From contig JABTUS010000004.1 in assembly GCA_015075305.1 (NCBI GenBank), positions 302,679 to 366,678 on the forward strand: a stretch of DNA of 64,000 nt, given 5' to 3'. This document shows positions 33,207-41,966 of the stretch, in pieces. The stretch is from Opitutaceae bacterium. GTDB taxonomy: Bacteria; Verrucomicrobiota; Verrucomicrobiia; Opitutales; Opitutaceae. The notes beneath the pieces are model-generated. The model was not told the DNA's origin and did not search any database. It saw nothing but the letters and a program-made list of their open reading frames with translations. Made by a program: the position numbers and the translations under genes. Numbering within the stretch: position 1 is the stretch's first letter; every line of letters starts with the position of its first letter.

Positions 33207-34124
33207 ATGAAATCAACGCTCGTTTCGGAGAATATGGAGGACTTTGGAGAACGCGGCAGGCAGATGCTGGTGCTTGGGGCGGGATACATCGGCGAGGAAC
33301 TCTGCCGTCTGGCAATTGGCAAGGGCATGGTGACGACCGCACTGACGCGGAACCTCGAAAAGGCGCATCGGCTGGCTGGCATGGGCGTGCGTTGCATTGT
33401 GGCCGACCTGGCGGACAAGGCCTGGCATGCCCAGGTCCCCGGAATTCCGGACTACGTTGTGAATTGCGTGAGTGCGGGTGGTGGAGGACTTGAAGGCTAT
33501 CGGCGCAGCTATCAGCTCGGAATGGAATCGGTGATTGCGTGGGCGCTGGCAGCGGGGGGCGCAGGCACGTTCGTCTACACCAGCAGCACTTCAGTTTATC
33601 CGCAGGGGGATGGACAGTGGGTGGATGAAGACGCACCGACCCAACCGGCGGCGACCGAGCGCGCCGAAATACTTCTGCGAGCCGAGGAGGCTGCGCGCGC
33701 ATGGCCAGGGAGGATGTTCATCCTTCGACTTTCGGGCATCTATGGTCCGGGGCGTCACCACCTGCTCGATGCCCTGCGTGCTGGTTCAACTGTACTGGCC
33801 GGAAAGGGAGATCATCGCTTGAATCTCATTCACAGGGACGACGTTGTATCCGGAATTGCCCTTGCACTGCAGGCGGGGCCTTCAATCCCGGGTCAGGTTT
33901 TCAATGTCACCGATGATGAAGCTGTGACCAGGGAGGATCTGATGCGCTGGCTGAGCGGGCGGCTGAAATGCCCGATGCCCTCATTTGACGGGCATATGAC
34001 CAGCGGGCGCCGATCGACAGTGCCCGACCGGATGATAGCCAACGCCCGGATCAAGAGAGTCTTGGGGTGGATGCCGCAATTTCCGAGTTTTCGGGAAGGC
34101 TATCGGCGCATACTTGAAGCTTGA
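33207..34124 (+). CDS. NAD(P)-binding extended SDR protein (YeeZ-like)
   Basis: A 305-residue protein from the ATG at 33207, which has a GAGGTGG ribosome-binding site 5 bases upstream; a GTG at 33198 is inferior. The nucleotide motif is LVLGAGYIGEEL; the active-site region reads FVYTSSTSVYPQGDGQWVDE, where Tyr is present but the usual Lys four positions later is not. RLSGIYGPGRHHLLDALRAG and NLIHRDDVVSGIALAL follow. Such proteins resemble epimerases but often lack classical catalysis. Substrate unknown. Confidence 0.82.
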   Translation: MKSTLVSENMEDFGERGRQMLVLGAGYIGEELCRLAIGKGMVTTALTRNLEKAHRLAGMGVRCIVADLADKAWHAQVPGIPDYVVNCVSAGGGGLEGYRRSYQLGMESVIAWALAAGGAGTFVYTSSTSVYPQGDGQWVDEDAPTQPAATERAEILLRAEEAARAWPGRMFILRLSGIYGPGRHHLLDALRAGSTVLAGKGDHRLNLIHRDDVVSGIALALQAGPSIPGQVFNVTDDEAVTREDLMRWLSGRLKCPMPSFDGHMTSGRRSTVPDRMIANARIKRVLGWMPQFPSFREGYRRILEA

Positions 34125-34184
34125 AGCCGTGGCCGGATTGCCTGTCTCTGACGCCTTGCACCGCAATTTTCCCATTTCATTCCC

Positions 34185-34493
34185 ATGGCCGGCGTAGGCA
34201 AACTTCTCAAGCAAGCCCAGAAAATGCAGAAATCGATCGAGAACCTGCAGGCGCAGCTCGAATCGAAGGAGTTCGATCTCACCGCGGCCGGAGGCGCGGT
34301 GAGAATCCGGATCAATGGCGCGGGGAAATTCATCGGACTGTCGCTTGACCCGGATTTTCTGAAGGAGGACGCCAAGGTTGTGGGCGACACTATCCTGCAG
34401 GCGATCCAGGACGCCGCGAAGCAGGCGAAGGAGCACAATGACGCCGAAATGCAGAAGATGACGGGTGCCTTTCAAATGCCCGGAATGTTTTGA
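34185..34493 (+). CDS. ybaB: YbaB/EbfC family nucleoid-associated protein
   Basis: A 102-residue protein with the family pattern GKLLKQAQKMQKSIENLQAQL, a beta turn VRIRINGAGKFIGLSLDPDFL and a C-terminal helix DTILQAIQDAAKQAKEHNDA. EbfC proteins bind DNA as dimers and compact the nucleoid. Its placement directly upstream of recR is the classical bacterial order. Start ATG at 34185 gives MAGVGKLLKQ, close to the usual N-terminus. Confidence 0.95.
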   Translation: MAGVGKLLKQAQKMQKSIENLQAQLESKEFDLTAAGGAVRIRINGAGKFIGLSLDPDFLKEDAKVVGDTILQAIQDAAKQAKEHNDAEMQKMTGAFQMPGMF

Positions 34494-34578
34494 TCGCGCG
34501 CCCCGCGGCTCGCCCGGGGGTTGGCACACGTTTCAAGATCCGCCGTGTTTTTCCTGGCAGCGGCACGACCCTGAACCC

Positions 34579-35175
34579 ATGGCATCAGCATTTGAACACC
34601 TTCAGCACCTGCTGAAACAGCTGCCCGGGCTTGGCTATCGGTCCTCCGAGAAAATCGCGCTTCACCTGCTGGTTGAGAAACCCGAGCGTCTTCCCGCGCT
34701 GGTCAACGCACTGCAGGAAGCCGCAAGGTCGGTTCGAAGATGCGTGCGATGCGGCAATCTGGCCGAAGGGGAACTGTGTGCCATCTGCGCAGACGATTCG
34801 CGGCAGCGCAGTCTCGTCTGTGTGGTTGAACAGGTCCCGGATCTGGCTGCATTGGAGCGCAGTGGAGCGCACCGCGGCGTCTACCATGTGCTGCACGGAA
34901 AACTCTCCCCGATCAACGGCATGGGGCCGGAGCAATTGAATCTCGCCGCGCTCATTGAGCGCATGCGCTCCGGAGAAGTCGACGAACTCATTCTCGCACT
35001 CTCAAATGACGTCGAGGGCGAGGCCACATGCCACTACCTGACCGCCCAGCTTCCAAGCGGGAGGGACATCCGGGTGTCTCGCATCGGCTTCGGACTGCCC
35101 AGCGGTGGCGGTGTGCTCTATGCGGACTCCGTCACCCTGAAGAACGCCTTGGAAAGTCGAAGAAAATATTCCTGA
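34579..35175 (+). CDS. recR: Recombination mediator protein RecR
   Basis: A 198-residue protein, the normal RecR length, from the ATG at 34579 (MASAFEHLQHLLKQLPGLGY). Helix-hairpin-helix LPGLGYRSSEKIALHLL is followed by a Cys4 zinc finger with Cys55, Cys58, Cys67 and Cys70, and a Toprim domain (VCVVEQVPDLAALERSG, ALSNDVEGEATCHYL). RecR works with RecF/RecO to load RecA at single-strand gaps. The ybaB-recR pair is conserved. It converges with ilvB, whose stop lies only 16 bases away. Confidence 0.96.
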   Translation: MASAFEHLQHLLKQLPGLGYRSSEKIALHLLVEKPERLPALVNALQEAARSVRRCVRCGNLAEGELCAICADDSRQRSLVCVVEQVPDLAALERSGAHRGVYHVLHGKLSPINGMGPEQLNLAALIERMRSGEVDELILALSNDVEGEATCHYLTAQLPSGRDIRVSRIGFGLPSGGGVLYADSVTLKNALESRRKYS

Positions 35176-35191
35176 CGAGTGCCGGGTGCGC

Positions 35192-36979
35192 CTACTTCAG
35201 GATCATGTCCTTGACGGTCCTGCCTGCCGGAATCATGGGAAGCACGTGCTCAGTGTAAGGGACGACGATGTCGAGGACGTATGGACCCTTGTGATCGAGC
35301 ATTTCCTGGATGGCGGGTCTGAGGTCGCCCTTTTTCATGATGCGACGACCCTTGATGCCAAACCCCTCGGCAATCTTCACGAAGTCCGGGTAAAGACCCG
35401 CAGGGTTGTCCGGGCCGCCGACGTTCTTTTCATCGCCAAGAATCGTATTGCCGCGGACGCTGCCGTAGAAGCGGTCCTCCCACTGCACGACCATGCCCAG
35501 GTGCTGGTTGTTAAGGATCATGGCCTTGGCGGCGATCTTCTCGATATGCGCCGTGGCGAGTTCCTGGATGTTCATGACGAACGAGCCGTCGCCATCGATG
35601 TCGATGACTTCCTTGTCCGGGCAGGCCACCTTGGCGCCGAGCGCCGCGGGATAACCGTAGCCCATGGTTCCGAGGCCCAGCGAGCTGATGTAGCGCCGCG
35701 GCTGGTCGAATCGATAGAACTGCGCCGCCCACATCTGGTGCTGGCCGACACCGGTCGTGATTATGGCGTCGCCCTTGGTGAGTTCATACAGGGTGGCAAC
35801 GGCCTCCTGCGGGAGAATGTGCGGGCTCTTTCCAAAGCCCGCGGATGAGTCAAAGGGGTACTCCTTCTTCCAAGTGGCGATCTGCTCCTGCCAGGCCTTG
35901 GTGTCGGGCGGCGTGAATTTGGCGGCTTTCGCCAGCTCCACGAGGCGTCCCAGCGCGTACTTGATGTCGCTGACAATCGGAAGCTGAGCCCGCTTGTTCT
36001 TGTTGTGCTCCGTGGCATCGATGTCGATGTGCACTATCTTCGCCCCGCCCGCGAACTTGTTGACGTCACCCGTGATGCGGTCATCGAAGCGCGCGCCGAG
36101 GCACAGCAGCAAATCGCACTGGTCCACAGCCCAGTTGCCAAAGGCCGCTCCGTGCATGCCGAACCAGCGCATCGACAGGGGGTGGGTCTCAGGGAATCCG
36201 CCGAGGCCCATCAATGTCGTGGCGACGGGAACATTGGTCGCCTCCGCGAAAGCCTTGAGCTCCTGATGTGCGTTTGAGGAGATGATGCCGCCACCGGTGT
36301 AGAGGACGGGTCGCCTGGCATCGGCGACCATGGCCAGCACCTGGCGGAGCGCGTCGTCGGACGCCTGATGCACCTCGCTGACGAGCGGATTCTTGAATTC
36401 GACCGTCGCAGGGAAGACCGGCTGGTAGCGGGCCTGCTGGATATCCTTAGGAATGTCGATGACGACCGGGCCCGGGCGCCCGGAACGCGCGAGATGAAAG
36501 GCCTCCTTGAAGATGCGGGGCAGATCGTGCACGTTCAGCACGAGGTAGGAGTGCTTGACGATCGGGAGCGTGATGCCGAAAAAGTCGGTTTCCTGAAACG
36601 CACTTTTGCCAATGTATTTGGAAAAAACCTGTCCCGTGATGGTGACCAGGGGCGTCGAATCCATGTATGCATCGGCGATGGCTGAAACCAGATTTGTCGC
36701 TCCAGGGCCGCTAGTGGCCATGCATACGCCCACCTTGCCTGTTGCCCGGGCATAGCCCTCGGCGGCGAAGGCGCCTCCCTGCTCATGGCGGGGGAGAATC
36801 ACGCGGACCTTGCCCGATCTGGCGAATGCCTGATGAAGCTCCTGGGAAGCGCCGCCGGGATAGGCGAATATCGCATCGACCCCCTCGCGAACGAGGCACT
36901 CGACAACAGAATCGGCACCGTTCATTTCACGGCCAATTTCAGGTTGCGGGAACGCGGAGGGCGAGGTTGTGGATTTCAT
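35192..36979 (-). CDS. ilvB: Acetolactate synthase large subunit
   Basis: A 595-residue ThDP enzyme of full length. N-terminal ThDP domain: [20 protein letters not shown] and [20 protein letters not shown] with the catalytic Glu; central FAD-binding-type domain; C-terminal ThDP/Mg motif [20 protein letters not shown] with closing NN ([19 protein letters not shown]). It catalyses condensation of pyruvate to acetolactate in branched-chain amino acid synthesis. An internal ATG at 36925 is an alternative start. No small regulatory subunit (ilvN) gene is in the window, so it would be encoded elsewhere. Confidence 0.94.
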   Translation of the reverse strand: MKSTTSPSAFPQPEIGREMNGADSVVECLVREGVDAIFAYPGGASQELHQAFARSGKVRVILPRHEQGGAFAAEGYARATGKVGVCMATSGPGATNLVSAIADAYMDSTPLVTITGQVFSKYIGKSAFQETDFFGITLPIVKHSYLVLNVHDLPRIFKEAFHLARSGRPGPVVIDIPKDIQQARYQPVFPATVEFKNPLVSEVHQASDDALRQVLAMVADARRPVLYTGGGIISSNAHQELKAFAEATNVPVATTLMGLGGFPETHPLSMRWFGMHGAAFGNWAVDQCDLLLCLGARFDDRITGDVNKFAGGAKIVHIDIDATEHNKNKRAQLPIVSDIKYALGRLVELAKAAKFTPPDTKAWQEQIATWKKEYPFDSSAGFGKSPHILPQEAVATLYELTKGDAIITTGVGQHQMWAAQFYRFDQPRRYISSLGLGTMGYGYPAALGAKVACPDKEVIDIDGDGSFVMNIQELATAHIEKIAAKAMILNNQHLGMVVQWEDRFYGSVRGNTILGDEKNVGGPDNPAGLYPDFVKIAEGFGIKGRRIMKKGDLRPAIQEMLDHKGPYVLDIVVPYTEHVLPMIPAGRTVKDMILK

Positions 36980-37134
36980 TGATGGAAGTGGAGACGGAAA
37001 GGGTAAAAACTACTTGTCGCGCCGCCGGCTGGCAAGGGTGAAAACGGGGTCGCAAAGCCTGCCATCGCAAACGGTGGGGGAAAAGCGCGTGCCTCAAAAA
37101 CCGGGTCATCGTGTCGTCGTGCCGTCTCGTTTGA

Positions 37135-37166
37135 AAAATGAAAAAGCCGCACGGTGAAGTGCGGCT
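37135..37166 (-). terminator. Rho-independent terminator of the superoxide dismutase gene
   Basis: On the minus strand an 8-base perfect stem AGCCGCAC / GTGCGGCT encloses a 6-base loop and is followed by TTTT CATTTTT. It lies 27-58 bases after the sod stop. This is a convincing intrinsic terminator. Confidence 0.88.
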
Positions 37167-37192
37167 GAGACATGCTGAATATCGGGAGCGGA

Positions 37193-37822
37193 TCAGCGGG
37201 CTTTCTCGAAATTGCGCTGGGCTGCATCCCAGTCGACGACGTTCCAGAACGCTGTGATGTAGTCGGGACGACGATTCTGATAGTTCAGGTAGTAGGCGTG
37301 CTCCCAGACATCGAGTCCGATCACCGGCCTGCCCTCCAAGCCGGCAACAGCCTTGCCCATGAGCGGGCTGTCCTGGTTGGCGGTCGAGCCCACAGTGAGT
37401 TTCTTGTCCGCGCCGACGACGAGCCAGGCCCAGCCGGAACCGAAGCGAGTGGAGGCCGCCTTGGCGAATTCAGCCTTGAAGTTGTCGAAACTGCCGAACG
37501 CCGCGTTGATGGCGTCGGCCAGCCCGCCCTTGGGGGATCCTCCCTTGCCCGGACCAAGGATGGTCCAGAAGAAGGAGTGGTTGCTGTGACCGCCGGCATT
37601 GTTGCGGACGGCACCGCGGATGTTGTCCGGCACCTTGGATAGATCGGCGATCAATGCATCGACCGGCAGGGCGGCGAGCGCGGCGTGATCCTTGAGTGCA
37701 TTGTTGGCGTTGGTGATGTAGGCCTGATGGTGTTTCGTATGATGGATCTCCATCGTCTTCGCGTCGATGTGCGGCGCGAGGGCGTCATACGCATAAGGCA
37801 GTTTGGGAAGTTCGTAGGCCAT
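37193..37822 (-). CDS. sod: Fe/Mn superoxide dismutase
   Basis: A 209-residue SOD from the ATG at 37822, which has an AAAGGAA ribosome-binding site. Metal ligands: His27 ([13 protein letters not shown]), the second His in [13 protein letters not shown], and Asp/His in [23 protein letters not shown] with two Gly before the His resembles Mn-type or cambialistic enzymes. It detoxifies superoxide in the cytoplasm; no signal peptide is visible. The long upstream open frame is ignored. It has its own promoter and terminator. Confidence 0.95.
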   Translation of the reverse strand: MAYELPKLPYAYDALAPHIDAKTMEIHHTKHHQAYITNANNALKDHAALAALPVDALIADLSKVPDNIRGAVRNNAGGHSNHSFFWTILGPGKGGSPKGGLADAINAAFGSFDNFKAEFAKAASTRFGSGWAWLVVGADKKLTVGSTANQDSPLMGKAVAGLEGRPVIGLDVWEHAYYLNYQNRRPDYITAFWNVVDWDAAQRNFEKAR

Positions 37823-37874
37823 TGAGTATTCCTTTCTTTGTTTCGTAACGTGTGATCTGACAAAGCAGAGGAAA

Positions 37875-37903
37875 ACAGTAGCGGACGCGAAAGCAGTCGT
37901 CAA
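37875..37903 (-). promoter_or_regulatory. Sigma70-type promoter of the superoxide dismutase gene
   Basis: Minus strand: -35 TTGACG (37898-37903), 17-base spacer, -10 TACTGT (37875-37880). Transcription would begin about 45 bases upstream of the sod ATG. It lies between the tadA stop and sod, so sod can be transcribed independently. Confidence 0.6.
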
Positions 37904-37917
37904 CCGGCATGCGCGGA

Positions 37918-38469
37918 TTAGGCGTCCGCCGAATCCGCCTCGGCCAACTTTGCATCGCGGCGCTTGACCTGGAAAAACGCCTGGAGCAGCGACCGGCATT
38001 CCGGCTCGAGCACGCCACCCGAAGTCAATTCGACATGGTGATTCACCTTGGGCAGATCGTTGAGGTTTGTCGCGCCGCCCAGGCATCCCATCCTGGGGTC
38101 CGGCACCGCGAAGCAGACGCGTTTCACACGCGACATCAGCATGGCGCCGGAACACATGGGGCAGGGCTCCTTGGTCACATAGACGGTGGCGCCGTCGAGC
38201 CTCCAGTCGCCGAGTGCGGCGGCGGCCTGCGTGAGAGCGAGCATCTCTGCGTGTGCCGTGGGATCCTTTGCGCCCTCGACGGTGTTGTGTGACGAGGCGA
38301 CAATTGTGCCATGGTGTTCAATCACGCACCCGATCGGCACCTCGTCCTCGCGCCAGGCATCGATGGCCGCGTTGAACGCGAGGCTCATGAAGTAAACGTC
38401 ATCCCTGACGAGTTCCGAAGGGAATCGCTTTTCGAAAGGACACGGGCGGGAGGCTTCGATTTTGGCCAT
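37918..38469 (-). CDS. tadA: TadA-type nucleoside/tRNA adenosine deaminase
   Basis: A 183-residue cytidine-deaminase-fold protein. Zinc site: His73 with catalytic Glu75 (TAHAEM) and Cys103/Cys106 ([10 protein letters not shown]). [14 protein letters not shown] downstream is characteristic of TadA, which converts adenosine-34 to inosine in tRNA-Arg. Start at 38469 ([12 protein letters not shown]); the extra residues upstream of 38469 are not conserved. The N-terminus has about 20 extra residues compared with the E. coli type. A guanine deaminase-like role is a weaker alternative. Confidence 0.88.
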   Translation of the reverse strand: MAKIEASRPCPFEKRFPSELVRDDVYFMSLAFNAAIDAWREDEVPIGCVIEHHGTIVASSHNTVEGAKDPTAHAEMLALTQAAAALGDWRLDGATVYVTKEPCPMCSGAMLMSRVKRVCFAVPDPRMGCLGGATNLNDLPKVNHHVELTSGGVLEPECRSLLQAFFQVKRRDAKLAEADSADA

Positions 38470-38622
38470 GGAACCTGAATTCTGCTTATGCACTTCGTCA
38501 GGCGGACTGTGTCAGCAGCGCCTTGAAGCCAGGCTGTTTCAAGGGTTGATGACGGTCTGTGAGACTGGAATCAGTGGGTGGCATTCCCATGAACTCCATG
38601 GCTCTTCGGCTGCTTTGCACGT

Positions 38623-38895
38623 TCATTCGCAGCCGGGCCGCTGTCGCGCGGCGGGAGGCAGTGTGAGAAAAAGTTCCTCGACGCGAGACCTGGCCCAGGG
38701 CGTCTGTCGAAGAAACGTGAGGCTGGACTTGATGGACGGATTGTTCCGGAAACAGCGGATCGGCACTGCCTCCGCCATGCGTTTCCAGCCGAGATTCCGC
38801 TCAAGCGATTCCACCACATGCCTTAGGGTGACGCCATGCAGCGGATCAGCTGGATGCCTCCTTGAGGCGATTGAATCTGTCGGCTGACTGTTCAT
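38623..38895 (-). CDS. VF530 family (DUF2132) DNA-binding protein
   Basis: A 90-residue protein from the ATG at 38895. Family core: DPLHGVTLRHVVESLERNLG, then RCFRNNPSIKSSLTFLRQTP and WARSRVEELFL. The VF530 structure binds double-stranded DNA in vitro; its biological role is unknown. The open frame continues upstream of 38895 to 39147 but only the VF530 part is conserved. It is divergent from the DUF3300 gene. Confidence 0.85.
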   Translation of the reverse strand: MNSQPTDSIASRRHPADPLHGVTLRHVVESLERNLGWKRMAEAVPIRCFRNNPSIKSSLTFLRQTPWARSRVEELFLTLPPAARQRPGCE

Positions 38896-39004
38896 GGGTA
38901 AGTGTACGTACCTCGGTGATGGTTCAGGTATACCGCGGAGACGGTTGAAATCGGTGGCACATCGTGCGATGGTGGGTGTCGAAAGCTTGTAACCCCTCGA
39001 TCCC

Positions 39005-40369
39005 ATGAAAAGCCACCCGGTTCTTGCAGGACTTGCGATCGCAACATCCGTCATGGCGCTGGCCGTTGGCCAAGTGAGTGAGTCGGCAGTCGGTGTGATC
39101 CCGGATCCGATGCAGACGTCGGACGATGACCGCAGTGCGGCCGGCAATTCCTATTCCGAAAAGGAATTGGATGAGCTCCTGGCACCGCTTGCGCTGTATC
39201 CCGATCCGCTCATTGCTCTCATTCTCCCGGCATCGACGTCGCCTTCCGACATCGTTTTGGCCTCGCGCCATCTTGCGGCACAGCCAAAGTCAAATTCCTT
39301 CGACGATCAACCGTGGGAAGATGCGGTGCGCAGTCTCGCCCGCTATCCAGAGGTGATCAAGTGGATGGATGAAAATCTGGCGTGGACGAAGAGGCTGGGT
39401 GAGGCATTTCTTCGTCAGCCGGTCGATGTCATGAACGCGGTTCAGCGACTTCGTGCTCGGGCAAAGGCGTCAGGCGCGCTGGCGTCAAACAAACAGCAGG
39501 CTGTTGTGGAGGAGGCCGGGGTGATTCGCATCGTTCCGGCTCAGCCCGAGATCATCTATGTTCCCCGCTATGATCCCTTCAGCGTTTACATGGGCACATC
39601 CTTTGGCTGGCCGGGACCATTCATCAGCTTCGGAATTGGTTTTCCGCTGGGATACTGGGCGGCATACGATTGCGACTGGCAGCATCGTCGCGTCTACGTA
39701 GTTGGGCGGGAGTATCGGGTCCGGGTCTGGAATGCCTGCCGCACCGCGCGAATCCCGCTTTATCATTACCGAGCAGACCATCGCTACGCGTCCCATTGGA
39801 ATGTCTGGCATGCGGGACTGATTCCCCACGCATCCTCCGCCCGCCGTTACACACATGTGGAGGGGGGCACGGCGCGGACTTACTCCAGCTACAGGTCAAA
39901 TGCCTCCGCCCCAGTCACCCACTCGGGGTCCGCGTCGATTTCGGGCGCGCCGGGTGGATATTCGATGCGCCGCAATCCGGATCCAAACACAGGCAGAAAC
40001 CAACAGCCGGGGCATTCCCATTCCCGCGTTGCGATTGAACGGCAGGAGAATCAACCACTGCCGCAAGGCGGCATCGAACGCAGCCAGAGGCGCCCGCAAA
40101 TTCCGCAGCCTGGCCACCCCGACTTCATGGGCCCAATTGTATCCAGCGATCGGCAGCGGGTGCAGTCGAGTGCGGGTGTTCGCAGAATTGACGTTCCCGC
40201 GCACGCCCAGCCGGTGCGTCCCGTCACCTCGGAGCGTTACACTCCACAGCCGAGGCCCGAGTCACCACCTTCCTACCAGAGAAACAGCAGTCCCCAGCCG
40301 GCACAAGGGCGGGGGAACGCGGCGCGATTTGAGCAGATGCAGCGCTCCACTACGCAGCATGCCGATTGA
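39005..40369 (+). CDS. DUF3300 domain secreted protein
   Basis: A 454-residue protein with a signal peptide (MKSHPVLAGLAIATSVMALAVG). The DUF3300 domain spans about 48-270: ELDELLAPLALYPDPLIALI, VKWMDENLAWTKRLGEAFL-type and IIYVPRYDPFSVYMG motifs. A Pro/Gln/Ser-rich, probably disordered tail occupies the last 150 residues (Pro-Gln repeats). Function unknown; predicted periplasmic or envelope. It converges with trmO. Confidence 0.86.
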   Translation: MKSHPVLAGLAIATSVMALAVGQVSESAVGVIPDPMQTSDDDRSAAGNSYSEKELDELLAPLALYPDPLIALILPASTSPSDIVLASRHLAAQPKSNSFDDQPWEDAVRSLARYPEVIKWMDENLAWTKRLGEAFLRQPVDVMNAVQRLRARAKASGALASNKQQAVVEEAGVIRIVPAQPEIIYVPRYDPFSVYMGTSFGWPGPFISFGIGFPLGYWAAYDCDWQHRRVYVVGREYRVRVWNACRTARIPLYHYRADHRYASHWNVWHAGLIPHASSARRYTHVEGGTARTYSSYRSNASAPVTHSGSASISGAPGGYSMRRNPDPNTGRNQQPGHSHSRVAIERQENQPLPQGGIERSQRRPQIPQPGHPDFMGPIVSSDRQRVQSSAGVRRIDVPAHAQPVRPVTSERYTPQPRPESPPSYQRNSSPQPAQGRGNAARFEQMQRSTTQHAD

Positions 40370-40380
40370 GTGACGAATCC

Positions 40381-40401
40381 CGCTCCAGTCATGATGGAGC
40401 G
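40381..40401. terminator. Bidirectional hairpin between convergent DUF3300 and trmO genes
   Basis: Perfect 7-base stem CGCTCCA / TGGAGCG with a 7-base loop lies in the 48-base gap between convergent stops. No T tract is present on either strand, so it may be a weak or Rho-assisted terminator. Confidence 0.4.
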
Positions 40402-40417
40402 TCGGGGCGGTTGCATG

Positions 40418-41251
40418 CTATTCCGCGTCGGGCCAGTGCCTGAGGAAATCGAGCTGGGCCTCGCAGTCGACGATTCCGGATCGCTTGGGATCCACAAGAA
40501 ATCGATGCGGGTAGGCGGGCTGGATGGACTGAATGGTGACCCGCGCCTGCAGCACGATGAAAATCGCCCGCCAGACACCGCACCCGATTTCGAAGCCGCC
40601 CGATCGCCGTTTCCTGATGCGGCGGGAGCGATGCGGACTGGGATCGCGTTCGAGCAGCTCGCACATGCGACTTGAAAAATCGACTTTCCAGTTTGATAGC
40701 AACCATTCGCGCTGCCTGCGTGCCAGTGGGGCCCATGCAATCGAATATGAGGGGGACGTCTGTTCTTCCGTTTCAACTTCATCCCACCATCCGGCCTTTT
40801 CGTTTGGGAATGCATCGTAGGCGGGCAGATAGGGTTTGATGTCGAGAATGGGTGTCCCATCGAGGAGGTCGCAGGGACCAATGTGCAGGGTGAGACCCGA
40901 TATTTTCAACAACTGGACGGGTGAGATGCCGATGGGATTGGGGCGGTGAGGTGAACGTGTCGCAAAAACCCCGCGACGTACGGACGGACCGCGGGGTGGC
41001 AGCACCATTGGGCGCCAGTTCGGGTTGCGATGGAACCACCACACGAGCCAGATTCTGGAAAAGCCGTCGAGATCCCGAACGGCGCCTTCGAAGCGCTTCC
41101 CGTTCCGAAGCTCAACGCGGCTTTCCTCCGGAAGGGTTTCCCTGGGTTGGTGAAGAGCGTGGAACTTGAGCCGCTTGACCGTTCTCAGGTATCCGATGGG
41201 TTCGACCGAGAGGGCGGTGTGAGAAACTTCCATGAAATGCGGAATCGTCAC
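40418..41251 (-). CDS. trmO: tRNA (t6A37) methyltransferase TrmO (TsaA-like)
   Basis: A 277-residue TsaA/TrmO protein: PIGYLRTVKRLKFHALHQP at the start, then FSRIWLVWWFHRN and the diagnostic GVFATRSPHRPNPIGISPVQL, then LDGTPILDIKPYLPAYDAFP. TrmO methylates N6 of threonylcarbamoyladenosine-37 in tRNA-Thr using SAM. The C-terminal half contains the family's second domain, ending VDCEAQLDFLRHWPDAE. Length is slightly above the 235-residue E. coli protein, as in many TrmO homologues. Cytoplasmic. Confidence 0.9.
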   Translation of the reverse strand: MTIPHFMEVSHTALSVEPIGYLRTVKRLKFHALHQPRETLPEESRVELRNGKRFEGAVRDLDGFSRIWLVWWFHRNPNWRPMVLPPRGPSVRRGVFATRSPHRPNPIGISPVQLLKISGLTLHIGPCDLLDGTPILDIKPYLPAYDAFPNEKAGWWDEVETEEQTSPSYSIAWAPLARRQREWLLSNWKVDFSSRMCELLERDPSPHRSRRIRKRRSGGFEIGCGVWRAIFIVLQARVTIQSIQPAYPHRFLVDPKRSGIVDCEAQLDFLRHWPDAE

Positions 41252-41372
41252 TCGATGCTCGATGACGTTGCAACCCGGCGGGAAATGATCAACCCTTTGC
41301 GCAACTCATCCGGCTGGCGCATCCGTCCGCCAGCCGATGCTCGATAAATGACGGTGCATGTTCCAAAAAATT

Positions 41373-41819
41373 ATGAGTAATACCTATGTTCCCATGATTC
41401 CGTGCAATGTCGCCGGACCGCTCGGCGTGATTCATCTTCCGCGGCTCTGGCTGAAGGTCTCGCTCGAGGCGCGCGGCAAGCTGGCACCCGGCTATCCTGG
41501 AATCGGAAAGGGATTTGATTCGATGGTCATCGCCGGTCTCGGCCTCTCACCCGATGCCGTGAAGAAGTTCATCACTGACAAGCGGCCCAGCTACGCTGAG
41601 TTTGAGGCCTGGATCAAGGCCCAGCCCGGGGTGAAGCTGGACCGCGCGTCAATCTACAAGCTCAACCAGTCCATTCTTGGTTATCACCACCGTGATGAAG
41701 TCCGCACCGAGATCCTGAAGACAGCGGGATACCCGGACGATGGATCCGTCCAGGGGTCGGCGGTTGAGTTGAATGCGCTCGATGACTGGGCGGCATTCCA
41801 TGCCAGTGTCTTGAAATAG
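41373..41819 (+). CDS. DUF5069 family protein
   Basis: A 148-residue protein from the ATG at 41373 (MSNTYVPMIP); an alternative ATG at 41358 adds five residues. GVIHLPRLWLKVSLEARGKL and KGFDSMVIAGLGLSPDAVKKF are the family's core, and YAEFEAWIKAQPG follows. DUF5069 proteins are found mainly in Verrucomicrobiota and related phyla; function unknown. A strong terminator follows at 41861. Confidence 0.8.
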   Translation: MSNTYVPMIPCNVAGPLGVIHLPRLWLKVSLEARGKLAPGYPGIGKGFDSMVIAGLGLSPDAVKKFITDKRPSYAEFEAWIKAQPGVKLDRASIYKLNQSILGYHHRDEVRTEILKTAGYPDDGSVQGSAVELNALDDWAAFHASVLK

Positions 41820-41860
41820 CAGCAGCCGACCGGCTCCTCCCGGAGCGGGCGGTCGATCAC

Positions 41861-41890
41861 GCCGTGGTGCAGGACGCACCACGGCTTTTT
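41861..41890 (+). terminator. Rho-independent terminator after the DUF5069 gene
   Basis: A perfect 10-base stem GCCGTGGTGC / GCACCACGGC with the 5-base loop AGGAC, followed by TTTTT. It lies 41 bases after the stop at 41819 and insulates the purL gene. Confidence 0.93.
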
Positions 41891-41966
41891 GTTCCCCGAG
41901 CCTGCGTATTCGGACGGTGCCTTGCCTTGACCGCCCGGAGGCGATGCAGAACATCGCTCTTCATCC

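Noticed and set aside
37823-38155. A 111-residue N-terminal extension of superoxide dismutase
   Set aside because: The SOD start is fixed by family alignment, a ribosome-binding site and a promoter; the extension overlaps tadA.
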